A stretch of DNA of 64,000 nt from G963665495 sp963677785 (GTDB lineage: Bacteria > Desulfobacterota > Desulfovibrionia > Desulfovibrionales > Desulfovibrionaceae): positions 558,001 to 622,000 of the forward strand of contig CAXXDH010000003.1 of assembly GCA_963677785.2 (NCBI GenBank). The letters are read 5' to 3'. This document shows, in pieces, positions 16,343 through 26,500 of this stretch (position 1 is its first letter; every line of letters starts with the position of its first letter). The notes under the pieces were generated by a model. It saw only the letters and a list, made by a program, of their open reading frames with translations. It was not told the DNA's origin and ran no database searches. Both the position numbers and the translations under genes were made by a program.

Positions 16343-18772
16343 ATGAAGCACATTGCAATTTGGCTCAAGTTGACGATTGGTTTTGGAGCAGTATTGCTGC
16401 TTTTGGTCATTTCTGGTGGGATATCATACTATTACCTATCGGATAATCTTGATTCTTTTACTAAATACAGGAATCTAGCCAAAAACGCGAATCTCATGGG
16501 CCAGGTGCAGGCCAGCCTACTCATGGTCCGAATGAACGTTAAAGACTTTATTCTCACTGGCAACAGGAAGGATCTTTCGGAATACACCCTATATATGAAA
16601 CAGACTGAAAAATTCATCAAAGAGGCTAACCAAGACATCCGGGCCCCTGAACGAGCACACATGGTGCAGGAAAGCATGGATTTGATCGGAAAATACAATG
16701 AGGAATTCCATGCAGTCATAACAACAAAAGAGCAACAAAATGAGCTAGATAAAGTATTATCTACTAGCGGACCGAACTGTGAACGTAAGTTGACCGAACT
16801 TATGAATAGCGCCAAGCAAAACAACGACGTGACCGCTGCATATCATGCCGGCCTTGCAATCCGGAATCTCCTCAAAGGCAGAATTTATGCGACTCAATTC
16901 TCGATGACCTTTGATCTTGCAATGTTGGACAAAATACATGCCGAGTTTGCGTCTTTTGACAAAGACCTCGACGTGTTGAACCGTGAGTTACAAAACCCAG
17001 ACCGTCGTAAGATGAGGGAAGAAGCTCAAGTACTTAAGGACGAGTATGTCACAGCCTTCGAAAAGGTCGCGAAGTTGATTCTGCAACGCAATGAAATTGC
17101 GCAGAACAAACTGAACATCTGGGGACCGTCCATTGCCAAGGCCCTGGATGACGCCAAGCTTTCGGTAAAAAAAGATCAGGATATCCTTGGCCCTCTGGTC
17201 CAGGCCAACAGCACGCATGCCAAAAAGCTGGTTGGCATCCTGGTGGCGGTGGCAGTTATTATTGGTCTTGGCGGCGGTATTGCCATTGCCCGAGGAATAA
17301 CCAAGCCTTTGGGCATTGCCACCAACTTTGCCAATGCCGTTGCTGTCGGAGATTTTAATGCCTCCATTTCCATTGACCAAAGAGACGAGGTTGGCAAAAT
17401 CTGCAAGTCTCTGGATGCGATCAAGGCGGCAGTGTCCAATGCAGCAAACGAGGTGGAAAACGTCGTTGTTCGTGTAGAAAGGGGCGATATGAAGGCAACG
17501 GGCAACGTTTCTGGATTATCAGGAGGCTTCGCCAATCTGGTGGACGGCGTCAACGCCCTGGTTGGCGTATATAGTGGATTCTGCGACCAGATACCCGTGG
17601 GAGTCATGACACTGAGTAAAGACCACAAAGTGACCTATCTCAACGCAACCGCTTTGAAAATGACTGGCACGGATTCGGCCCATGGCAAAATCTGCAGCGA
17701 TTTGTTCAATACCACGGACTGCAACTCCGCCAATTGCGCCTCTGACATCTGTATGCAATCCAAAAAGGCCAGCAGTTCCGAAGCGTCCGCCTCCACCGCG
17801 GCAGGAAACCACGAAGTGAGTTACACCTCTATTCCGCTGACCACCCGCCAGGGAGAGGTAGTGGGCGCGGCTGAGATCGTCATTGATCAGACAGAAATCA
17901 AGAATGCCCAGAAGACCATGATCCAGGTAGCCAATCGGGCCAACGAAATTGCCGATCGCGTGGCCTCATCATCTGAGGAGCTTTCCGCCCAGGTAGAGCA
18001 GATCAACCGTGGAGCTGAAGTACAGCAACAGCGCGTGGGCGAGACCGCTACCGCCATGGAGGAGATGAACGCCACGGTACTGGAAGTAGCAAAGAACTCC
18101 TCCCTGGCTACGGAACAATCCGACAACGCCAGGAACATGGCGAACGAAGGCGCGGTCTTGGTGAACAAAGTAGTCGAGGCTATCAATCAGGTCAATGGCG
18201 TTGCCCAAACTCTGCAGGACGATATGAAAAAGCTGGGGGAACAGGCGGAAGCCATTGGCGGCGTCATGACCGTGATCATGGATATCGCCGACCAAACCAA
18301 CCTTCTGGCACTCAATGCGGCCATTGAAGCGGCACGGGCCGGGGACGCAGGACGCGGATTCGCTGTGGTTGCGGACGAGGTACGCAAACTGGCGGAAAAG
18401 ACTATGGCCGCGACCAACGAAGTGGGTGAAAACATCCGCGCCATCCAGAACGCGGCCGAAACCAACGTGGAAAACGTGAACAACGCCGTGAAGAATGTCA
18501 CCAACGCCACGGAATTGGCCAACACCTCGGGGGAGGCCCTGGCCAAAATCGTTTCCATGTCCACGGAGAGTTCGGCTCTGATCTCCTCCATAGCCACAGC
18601 TGCGGAAGAACAGTCCGCCACCAGCGAGCAGATCAATGGCGCCATTGAGGAAGTCAACCGGATCGTGAACGAAACAACGGACGGCATGATCCAATCCTCC
18701 AGTGCCGTCCAGGAATTGGCGCAGATGGCTCAAGAACTCAAACGAGTTTTAGAAGGCCTGCAGCAAAGCTGA
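16343..18772 (+). CDS. Methyl-accepting chemotaxis protein with a Cys-rich PAS domain
   Basis: 809 residues. One membrane segment near the N-terminus (IAIWLKLTIGFGAVLLLLVI), a helical periplasmic sensor (about 30-290), a second membrane segment near 296-316, HAMP, a PAS-like domain with four cysteines in a short run (CSDLF...DCNSANC...DICMQ, about 449-471), then the signalling domain with the conserved hairpin 'DQTNLLALNAAIEAARAG'. The ATG at 16343 follows TTAGGAGTAAGACGT; the ATG nine codons earlier has a poorer site. The PAS cysteines could hold a metal or redox centre. The ligand is unknown. Confidence 0.93.
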   Translation: MKHIAIWLKLTIGFGAVLLLLVISGGISYYYLSDNLDSFTKYRNLAKNANLMGQVQASLLMVRMNVKDFILTGNRKDLSEYTLYMKQTEKFIKEANQDIRAPERAHMVQESMDLIGKYNEEFHAVITTKEQQNELDKVLSTSGPNCERKLTELMNSAKQNNDVTAAYHAGLAIRNLLKGRIYATQFSMTFDLAMLDKIHAEFASFDKDLDVLNRELQNPDRRKMREEAQVLKDEYVTAFEKVAKLILQRNEIAQNKLNIWGPSIAKALDDAKLSVKKDQDILGPLVQANSTHAKKLVGILVAVAVIIGLGGGIAIARGITKPLGIATNFANAVAVGDFNASISIDQRDEVGKICKSLDAIKAAVSNAANEVENVVVRVERGDMKATGNVSGLSGGFANLVDGVNALVGVYSGFCDQIPVGVMTLSKDHKVTYLNATALKMTGTDSAHGKICSDLFNTTDCNSANCASDICMQSKKASSSEASASTAAGNHEVSYTSIPLTTRQGEVVGAAEIVIDQTEIKNAQKTMIQVANRANEIADRVASSSEELSAQVEQINRGAEVQQQRVGETATAMEEMNATVLEVAKNSSLATEQSDNARNMANEGAVLVNKVVEAINQVNGVAQTLQDDMKKLGEQAEAIGGVMTVIMDIADQTNLLALNAAIEAARAGDAGRGFAVVADEVRKLAEKTMAATNEVGENIRAIQNAAETNVENVNNAVKNVTNATELANTSGEALAKIVSMSTESSALISSIATAAEEQSATSEQINGAIEEVNRIVNETTDGMIQSSSAVQELAQMAQELKRVLEGLQQS

Positions 18773-18792
18773 TTTTCTTTGCCGAAAAAAAC

Positions 18793-18835
18793 GAACAAGC
18801 ACCCCGCAATGACTTTTCATGGCGGGGTGTTCTTG
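18793..18835 (+). terminator. Terminator-like hairpin after the chemoreceptor gene
   Basis: CACCCCGC at 18800-18807 pairs with GCGGGGTG at 18822-18829, with outer GAACA/TGTTC pairing, followed by a weak T-rich stretch. Confidence 0.6.
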
Positions 18836-19262
18836 ATTTCGGCTTTCTGCTTGCATGGACATGTTCGCAATCAACCTGTTCATGACGGCTACCACAGCCA
18901 ACTGTCAGTGGAGTAGGTTGCGCTTTGTCCAGAGGCCGTTTTTTGAGCAGAGCTCATTAGTCGGCACACAACCACTTTATTTCATTTATTAAGTTCATTA
19001 AGGACTTCATCTTTTTGAACGCTACCTGGAGGGCATCGACCTTTACCTGCATTTCGAAGATATGTTCGGCTTCTTGCACTTCCCCAAAGGGTATTGGAAT
19101 TTGTAGAATTGTTTAACCGACTCCCCCGATTCCTTTTTAGAGGGGTACCTGCAAATGTCGCGTTTCACCCCCTCATCTTATATCGATATATTTTTCCATC
19201 CCAAATATCGTTTATGAGGCTTTTTTCCAGATTTATTATCGACTCATTTTGAATGACAACCT
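18836..19262. other. Intergenic region between convergent chemoreceptor genes
   Basis: About 430 bp with no supported gene. Composition is AT-richer than the flanks towards the right end, and I found no clear repeats. Confidence 0.4.
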
Positions 19263-21275
19263 CTAGTCCTGAAACTTTTCCACCAGCCGCTTGAGATCAT
19301 CGGCCATCCGGGCAATATCTCCAATGGCTTCGTTGGCTTCCTGCAGGTTTTCCGTGGCGTGCCGTGAAAGCGTGTTGATTTGCGACACGGAGGAATTGAT
19401 CTCATCGGTGGTGGCGGACTGCTCCTCGGAAGCCGCGGCGATATCCTGTACCATGCCGGCGATCTTTTCGGACTCGGTCAGAATGGCATCCAGCACCAGG
19501 CCCGAATTGCCCGCCATAGAGGAGGTTTTGTCCACGCGCAGCCTGGTTTCGGACATCTCGTTGACCGCGTCGCGCGTGCTGCTTTGTATTTCGACAATGG
19601 ATGTTTCCACATCCTTGGTGGCGAGCATGGTTTTTTCGGCGAGCTTGCGGACTTCGTCCGCGACCACGGCGAAACCGCGGCCCGCGTCCCCGGCCCGTGC
19701 CGCTTCTATGGCCGCGTTCAACGCCAGGAGATTGGTCTGGTCCGCAATATCATTGATAACAGACATGATCCTGCCGATGGCTTCGGCCTTCCCCGACAGC
19801 GTGTTGAGCGTCCGGGCGAGCTCTCCGGCCCGGGTGGATACCTCTTTGGTTTCGGCAACAGTCCTGGCCACCTCCTGCCCCCCTTCCCTGGCTACCCGGT
19901 TGGCCTCGGACGAGGCCTGGGCCACTGATGAAGCATTGTTGGCCACGTCGAGTACGGTGGAGCTTAATTCGTCCATGGATGAAGCAAGGACATGCGTCTG
20001 GCCGGATGTTTCTTCCATGCCCTGGGTGACGTTCTCCATCTGTCCGCGGATGATCCCGGCCGCGGATGCGAGACTAAGGGCAAGTTCCGTGACCTGGGAC
20101 GCCACCTCGCGCATTTTGGCCGCATCAGATTCGATCTTCGCCTTGTCGCGTTCTTCCTGGGTAAGATCCAACAACACGCCGATGGCTCCGTTGATCTCCC
20201 CGTCACTGTTACGCAATGCGGAGACTTCAAAGCGCAACGGAAACACAACCCCGTCCCCGCGTTGATAATGAATGGTTCCATTCTCCGTCTCACCTGCGCG
20301 TATGGCTTGGTGGGCGATGCTCTTCCTACCGTCGTCATTGACCAAATACTTACGCAAAGCCTGGCCATTGAGCGTGTCTCCCGAAAATCCGAGAATCGTA
20401 CTCAGGGCTTCGTTGACAAAGCTCAAATTGTTGTCCTTGTCCGTCACGAACATGGGCACGATAATTCCCTGCATGACCCCTTTGCTGTATTCGAGCTGAT
20501 CACGAATGGTGGAAACCATTGCGGACAAATTGGTATTGAGCTGGCCGATTTCATCCTCGGCGCGGTCGTCAAAAGCCACGTCATACCGGCCGCCCGTAAT
20601 CAGGTTGCTCGTGACGGCGATTCGCCGGACACGCTTGATCACTACCTTCTGCAAAAAACCAAATAGCAGCATGCCGAGCACCACCAGAGCGACGCAGGAG
20701 ATTATGGCGCTGTAACGCTGAATACGCCCCAGAGTGCTCATGTCCGTACTGATTTCGCGCAAAAGAATCATGCTGCCCAAAATAGACTTTTTTCTGCCGT
20801 GGCAATGATGGCATGCGGACTCGTTGCGAATCGTACTGATCTCGATAAAATAAGGCGTACCGTCCAAATCGAACAGCCCGCCCTGGCGTAAGGGCTCCTT
20901 CAAACTTCTGGACACCTGGGCCAGCACACCAGCAGCAGAATACAACGAGTCAAAATCCTTGCGTATCGCCTCGGATTTCGTGGCATAGGTCACATTGCCT
21001 TTAAAATTCGTCAAAAACGCCTGCAGCGTATCGAACCGCTCGTGCAACTTCGTAAATTGCTCCTGCGTTCCTTCATTATCGCCGATGCGCATGGGTTCCG
21101 AAATAGCCGACAAGATGAGATCGCTTGACTCTTCGGAGTTATGCTTGATCAACTCCAGAGTCATTTCCCGCTGCCAGTAGCTGTTGGCCAGAAACAGGGA
21201 CGTAAATATGATCACCAGCAACAGGCCGCTGAAAAACAGGATGCGAAAGCCCAAGGAAGTGCGAATCTTGTTCAT
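19263..21275 (-). CDS. Methyl-accepting chemotaxis protein with periplasmic c-type haem (DcrA-like)
   Basis: 670 residues. N-terminal membrane segment (FRILFFSGLLLVIIFTSLFL), a periplasmic domain of the Tll0287/DUF3365 type ending in a haem c attachment motif, CHHCH (near residue 152-156), a second membrane segment, HAMP, PAS, then the signalling domain with 'DQTNLLALNAAIEAARAG'. A c-type haem in a chemoreceptor periplasmic domain is known from Desulfovibrio DcrA, which senses oxygen or redox state; the same role is inferred here. ATG preceded by TTAAGGAGTACGT. Nine bases separate it from the tetrahaem cytochrome gene, so the two are probably co-transcribed. Confidence 0.93.
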   Translation of the reverse strand: MNKIRTSLGFRILFFSGLLLVIIFTSLFLANSYWQREMTLELIKHNSEESSDLILSAISEPMRIGDNEGTQEQFTKLHERFDTLQAFLTNFKGNVTYATKSEAIRKDFDSLYSAAGVLAQVSRSLKEPLRQGGLFDLDGTPYFIEISTIRNESACHHCHGRKKSILGSMILLREISTDMSTLGRIQRYSAIISCVALVVLGMLLFGFLQKVVIKRVRRIAVTSNLITGGRYDVAFDDRAEDEIGQLNTNLSAMVSTIRDQLEYSKGVMQGIIVPMFVTDKDNNLSFVNEALSTILGFSGDTLNGQALRKYLVNDDGRKSIAHQAIRAGETENGTIHYQRGDGVVFPLRFEVSALRNSDGEINGAIGVLLDLTQEERDKAKIESDAAKMREVASQVTELALSLASAAGIIRGQMENVTQGMEETSGQTHVLASSMDELSSTVLDVANNASSVAQASSEANRVAREGGQEVARTVAETKEVSTRAGELARTLNTLSGKAEAIGRIMSVINDIADQTNLLALNAAIEAARAGDAGRGFAVVADEVRKLAEKTMLATKDVETSIVEIQSSTRDAVNEMSETRLRVDKTSSMAGNSGLVLDAILTESEKIAGMVQDIAAASEEQSATTDEINSSVSQINTLSRHATENLQEANEAIGDIARMADDLKRLVEKFQD

Positions 21276-21284
21276 ACGTACTCC

Positions 21285-21761
21285 TTAATGCGCTCCGCCG
21301 TGCAGCAGCGGCTTGTAATTGAAGGCGTTGACGCGTTCGGAATTGTGGCAGCCTTCGCAATCCTTCAAGACGGGTTTGCCCTTGATAAACGCCGGATCGC
21401 CGCCGCTTTCCAGGTGGAGATGTCCCGGACCATGGCACACTTCACAACCCGCATGGCCCAGACCAGGAGTCTGCTCATAGCTGACAAAGCCACCCGGCTT
21501 GCCGTATCCCGTGGTGTGGCAGGCGTAACATTCGGCCACTTCCTCCGCGTCAAGGTCGGACATCATGATCTTTACACTGTTGGGCTCTTTGGCCTTTTTG
21601 GCATACCGAACAAAATTGCCGTACTCGTGCTCGTGACAATCCTGACATGCGGAAGAACCGACATATCGGTTATCTTCTTCCGCAAAAACCTGGCTAGTAA
21701 CCGCAACACCGTCTAACAAAAACATACATGTCGCAATGGCCAAAGCAACGAGAGCCTTCAT
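21285..21761 (-). CDS. Exported tetrahaem c-type cytochrome
   Basis: 158 residues from ATG 21761 (MKALVALAIATCMFLLDGVA; Sec signal ending near 'SQVFA'), after the ribosome site CGAGGTG. Four CxxCH motifs: SSACQDCHEHEYG, AECYACHTTGYG, GCEVCHGPGH and DCEGCHNSER, a spacing like the cytochrome c554 family. It is a periplasmic electron carrier or redox partner. It directly precedes the haem chemoreceptor gene, suggesting that it supplies the redox signal or shares its physiology; that link is inferred. Confidence 0.9.
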   Translation of the reverse strand: MKALVALAIATCMFLLDGVAVTSQVFAEEDNRYVGSSACQDCHEHEYGNFVRYAKKAKEPNSVKIMMSDLDAEEVAECYACHTTGYGKPGGFVSYEQTPGLGHAGCEVCHGPGHLHLESGGDPAFIKGKPVLKDCEGCHNSERVNAFNYKPLLHGGAH

Positions 21762-22283
21762 ACATTTGCACCTCGTGTTACCAGTCAATGGTGGTATATA
21801 AATTTCAATTTCTTGAAGGAAATTGTCGCGCTTGATGAAGGAGAGGCTGAAAAATCGCACACAAAATTACTCTTATACAATTGGTCAGATTAAGAGTTGC
21901 ATGTAGTCTATATTTTTCTGGTTACATATATTGATATTCAATATTTGTCAAGAACCCCCTACACACCCCATAAAAGGATAAAAAATAGCAACCAACACCA
22001 CATAATTGACACACCCCATCAAAAACACCGCCGAGGTCCCCGCATAATGTCCCGGTGAACCCCAAACCGGTTTTTCTCTTTTTCGCTGTAGTACGGAATT
22101 CTGTGGAGCAAACAAAGTCCTGAAACAAAAAAATAATGTCCTCAAGCTTGTTGCCGATAAGCAATACGCAAGAATGAGTATCGGCATTTTTTCGATCAAC
22201 ATTTATGGTATGTGAAGGTGGAGTCCGCATACCTTCAAGCACGGCGTTTGATTTGCCAGATAACGCGGAGAGGAGGAAATTAT
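21762..22283. other. Divergent intergenic region with unassigned short frames
   Basis: Lies between the cytochrome gene (minus) and the coiled-coil protein gene (plus). AT-rich from 21850. Two similar stretches (CACACCCCATAAAAGG near 21962 and CACACCCCATCAAAAA near 22011) and a minus-strand open frame of about 100 codons are present, but none shows a ribosome site or recognisable domain. Probably regulatory or decayed sequence. Confidence 0.35.
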
Positions 22284-22994
22284 ATGGCCACCATCAGTAG
22301 TTTCGGCGTTGATGCGGAATCTGTCAGCAATTTTAATTTAACCGCCAAAACCACGGAAGACAGTGAAGAGTCCAATACGGAACAATCCACGGCATATTCT
22401 TCCAGCGGCGATACGGTGTCTTTTTCAGACGAGGCAATGGCCCTGCTCCAGGAGCAGGAAACCGGAAGCGGAACGTTCAGTGCGGTTGCATCAGAAGCAT
22501 CCGCCGAGAGCGACGTGGGTGTCAGCGAGACCACAGTCGCATTCGGAGGAGCGGAGGAAACCCAAGGATCCGGCGGCTCAGGGGGAGCATCAGAGTCATC
22601 ATCCAATGATGACGAAAGCTCTCTTGAAGATGCCATAGACGTCCTGAAACAACAGATTTCAAACCTGGAACAACAAATAGCCTCGCTCGAAAAAGACCCC
22701 GAAGTATCGCAGACGGACCAGAGTACCGGCTCGGATCAGGAATCCGGCACCGAAAGCCCTGAAAAGGTGAGCGTGGAAACGCAACAGGGCGCGGAAGCAG
22801 GGGACACAGAAAGCACCGGCACGGATATCACAGGTGAAGAGCAGGTAGCCAGCTCCGAACAACAGACGGCAAACAGCAGCTCAAAAGGAGAAAAGCTGGA
22901 CACCATGAAAATGGAATTGGCAACCCTCAAGGCCCAGCTGATGAAACTGCAGCAAGAGGCTTCGAAGTATAAGCTTGAAGAGTCGTATCAATAA
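22284..22994 (+). CDS. Ser/Glu-rich protein with coiled-coil segments, function unknown
   Basis: 236 residues from ATG 22284, after GAGAGGAGGAAATTAT. The N-terminus (MATISSFGVDAESVSNFNLT) has no signal peptide. Most of the chain is low-complexity Ser/Glu/Gln/Thr. Two heptad segments, 'LKQQISNLEQQIASLEKD' (about 145-165) and 'LATLKAQLMKLQQEASKY' near the C-terminus, look like coiled coils, as in FlxA-like proteins. The 'MATISSFG...' start resembles flagellar-associated small proteins, but this is only an impression. Followed by a clear terminator. Confidence 0.75.
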   Translation: MATISSFGVDAESVSNFNLTAKTTEDSEESNTEQSTAYSSSGDTVSFSDEAMALLQEQETGSGTFSAVASEASAESDVGVSETTVAFGGAEETQGSGGSGGASESSSNDDESSLEDAIDVLKQQISNLEQQIASLEKDPEVSQTDQSTGSDQESGTESPEKVSVETQQGAEAGDTESTGTDITGEEQVASSEQQTANSSSKGEKLDTMKMELATLKAQLMKLQQEASKYKLEESYQ

Positions 22995-23022
22995 CTCTTG
23001 AACTGTCCGATAAAAACTTAAT

Positions 23023-23053
23023 AAAGGCCGCCTATACCCCACAGGCGGCCTTT
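23023..23053 (+). terminator. Intrinsic (probably bidirectional) terminator
   Basis: AAAGGCCGCCT and AGGCGGCCTTT form a perfect 11-bp stem with a 9-nt loop, flanked by A and T runs on both sides. It would serve both the coiled-coil gene (+) and the acetyltransferase gene (-). Confidence 0.9.
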
Positions 23054-23064
23054 ATGTATCTGCC

Positions 23065-23550
23065 TCAGTGCTCGTTGGCAAAGCTGCTCAGGGCGTCGCC
23101 CGTCAAACGATAGATGATCCACTCACTTTGCGGACGCGCTCCGATTTTCTCATAGAATTTGATGGCAGGCTCGTTCCAGTCCAGAACCGCCCATTCGAAA
23201 CGGCCGCAGCCGTTGGCCACCGCCAGGCGGGCCAGATGTTGCAACACGAATCTGCCCGCTCCGCATTTGCGCTTTTGCGGCGTGATGTAGAGGTCTTCAA
23301 GGTAGATGCCGTTTTTTCCCAGCCAGGTGGAATAATTGAAAAAATAAACCCCGTACCCGATGGGCTCGCCTTCCTGCAGACAGATAAGCGCATTGGCGCT
23401 GGCATGCTCGGAAAACAGGGATTCCAGAATCTGCGCTTCCGTTGCCAGGACCTCATGTTCGGCCTTTTCATATCTAGCCAATTCCGTAATAAAATGCAGC
23501 AGCAACGGCGCATCATCCGCCGTTGCCTGCCTTATGCTCAGATTGTTCAT
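23065..23550 (-). CDS. GNAT acetyltransferase, diamine/SSAT-like
   Basis: 161 residues from ATG 23550 (MNNLSIRQATADDAPLLLHF). GNAT acetyl-CoA fold with 'GYGVYFFNYSTWLGKNGIYL' and 'EDLYITPQKRKCGAGRFVLQHL', which match the spermidine/spermine or thialysine acetyltransferase pattern, and a C-terminal 'WNEPAIKFYEKIGA'. It probably acetylates a small amine; the substrate is inferred. It starts 35 bp after purL ends on the same strand. Confidence 0.88.
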   Translation of the reverse strand: MNNLSIRQATADDAPLLLHFITELARYEKAEHEVLATEAQILESLFSEHASANALICLQEGEPIGYGVYFFNYSTWLGKNGIYLEDLYITPQKRKCGAGRFVLQHLARLAVANGCGRFEWAVLDWNEPAIKFYEKIGARPQSEWIIYRLTGDALSSFANEH

Positions 23551-23585
23551 GATATCTATCTTTATGTTGGTCCAGTGTTTCTTGT

Positions 23586-26500
23586 TTACCAATCCAGAGT
23601 GGCTTTCCAGCTTTGCAGCAATGCGGCAACGGGCTCGCGCAATACCGGCTGCCGGTTGCGGCGCAGCTCCAGCGTATCGGCTGCAGTCACCTCGCCGAGC
23701 AACGCGCAGCACTGGCCGGCGAACAGAGCCTCGAAAGCCGCTACCTGTGTTTCCGATACGGAGACCAGCAGTCGGCTGGCGGATTCGCTATAGAGAATTT
23801 CCGTTGTGGACAAGGTGTCGGACGGAGTCGGCACACGGTCAAGGTCGATGTCGGCTCCCAAACGACCGCCAATGGTCATCTCTGCCAGGGCCACGGCCAG
23901 GCCGCCGTCGGACAGATCGTGGCAGGCGTTGATCAGGCCACCCTTGATGGCTTCGTGCACGGCCAGATAGCGTTCTCGCGCGGATACGACTTCGACCTCC
24001 GGCACGCCGCCGCCGTTCACGCCCAATTCGGAAGCGAATTCCGACCCGCCGAGTTCCGCACGGGTCATGCCCAGCAGATAAACCCGGTCGCCTGGCGTCT
24101 TGAAGTCCGAACTGACTGCTTTGGAAGCGTCCGGAACAACGCCGATGACCGAAAAAAGCACGGTGGGCGGAATGGAAATCTTTTTACCGCCGCCCGTGTA
24201 GTCGTTTTTCATGGAATCCTTGCCCGAGATGCAGGGAACGCCGAAACCGAGGCAGAAATGGGCCAGGGCCTGGTTGGCCCGCACCAGCTGAGCCAGCTTG
24301 TAGCGGCCGTCCGGTGTTTTTGCAGATTGGACGGGATCGCACCAGCAAAAATTGTCCACGCCCGCCATATGCCGCAGATCCGCGCCCACGGCCACGGCAT
24401 TGCGTACGGCCTCGTCAACGGCATTGGCCATCATCCAGTAGGCGTCCAGATCGCTGAACTTCGGGCAAATGCCGTGAGAAACGACCAACCCCTCCGGACG
24501 TTCCAGTATGGGCCGCATCACGCCCGCATCGGACGGACCGTCGCGAAGCGCACCCACCAGGGGTTTGACCACGCTGGCGCCTTTTACCTCGTGGTCGTAC
24601 TGACGGACGATGTATTCCTTGCTGCAGATATTCAGCCGTCCGAGCATACGGTGCAGCAGGCTGCTCTGCTCGAGTCCCGCGTCCAGGTCTGCAGGGGCCG
24701 CGCCATGTGCTTCCGCCTGCGGTTTTTTCCAGACCGCTTCCAGTTCCATCTGCGGTACGCCGTGATGCAGAAACTCCATGTCCAGCAAAGCAACGGGCTT
24801 GCTGTCGTAACGGACCTCAAAACGGCCGCTTTGGGTGTATTCACCCAGGCAGGTGGCTTCAACACTCATTTCCCCGGCCAGGGAAAGAAACGTTTCGAGT
24901 TTGTCCTGAGGTACGGCCACGGTCATACGTTCCTGGGCTTCGGAAAGCAGAATCTCCCACGGACGCAGCCCGTCGTATTTCAAGGGCGCCTTGGCCAGGT
25001 CCATGATCACGCCGTTGGTGTCTTCGGCCATCTCTCCCACCGAAGAACTCAAACCGCCCGCGCCGTTATCGGTGATGGCATTGTACAGCCCCATGTCGCG
25101 GGCGCGCATCAGAAAATCGTACATTTTGCGTTGGGTGATGGGATCGCCGATCTGCACGGCCGTTGCCGGAGATTCCTCATGCAGTTCCTCGGAGGAAAAG
25201 GTCGCGCCGTGGATGCCGTCCTTGCCGATACGGCCGCCGACCATGACCACCGCGTCGCCGGGCTGGGCGGCCTTTTCATGGCTGGGTTTGCCGCAGATTT
25301 CCTTGGGAAGGATGCCTACGGTGCCGCAAAACACAAGGGGCTTGCCCAGATAGCGCTGGTCGAAAACCAGACTGCCGTTGACCGTGGGAATACCCGATTT
25401 GTTGCCGCCGTGTTCGACTCCCTCGCGGACGCCTTCCAGAACGCGCCGCGGATGCAGCAGGCGCGGCGGCAGCTCGCCCTCGTGAAAAGGCGAGGCAAAG
25501 CAGAACACGTCCGTATTGCACAGCATCCGGGCACCCATACCCGTACCCATGGGATCGCGGTTGACTCCCACGATGCCGGTCAGGGCGCCGCCGTAGGGGT
25601 CCAGGGCGGACGGACTGTTGTGCGTTTCCACCTTGATGCAGACGTTGTGTTCGTCGCTCAGGCTGATGACCCCGGCGTTATCCTTGAACACGGACAGGCA
25701 GAAGTCGTCCTCGCCCATACGCCTGCGCAACGCGGCCGTGGTATTCTGGATAAAGGTCTTGTAGAGGCTGTCGAATTCGCGTGTTTCATTGCGCTCCTGG
25801 TTCGTATAACGAATCCTGGCGCTGAAAATTTTGTGTTTGCAGTGTTCGGACCAGGTCTGGGCCAGACATTCGATTTCCGCGTCAGTGGGCAATTCGGGGA
25901 AACCATTTTTGAGGCGCGTTTCACGTACGTCCGGTTGCGCGTAATAATCACGTATGGCGTGCATCTCTTCCAGATTCAATGCCAGGACGTTCTTTCGGCT
26001 GAAAGCTTCCAGACCGGCGTCGTCCATGGCCTGCAGGTCAATAGCCTCCACCGTGTCCATGGCCTGACCTGAAACGCGGGCGGCCTTGGCTTCGAATCCG
26101 GGCTGTTCTTGCCACTGGGCGCTGCTCTTGTATTCGAAGCGCTGGATCAACACGTTGGCCAGCAGATCCCGCCCTATGCGCTCCACATCCTCCTCACGAA
26201 TACTACTGCGGATCACGAACTGACTGGCCGTGTACACGGCCAGATCCTTGACCTGCGCGCCATCCGGCCCCAAGACAAGGGCGATGGCTTCTTTGGCTGT
26301 CCGTCCTTCGTTGTCGGTGACGCCCGGACGAAAGCCGACTTCGATGATCCAGTCGAAATCCGAGGCCAGGGGCTCAAGAGACGGCGTATGCAGCACCGGA
26401 TCATGCAGAGCGCCGTTCTCCAGCACGCGGGTGATGTTTTCGGAGGAAAGTCCCTGTACGGTAAAGACTTTGATGATCCGGACCTCTTCCACGGATATGT

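Noticed and set aside
21922..22242. 106-codon minus-strand frame in the divergent promoter region
   Set aside because: No ribosome site; Cys-rich text is driven by repeated CACACCCCAT-type DNA, and an overlapping frame is equally open.
23613..26072. 819-codon frame on the plus strand
   Set aside because: Antisense shadow of purL, which has full family motifs on the minus strand.
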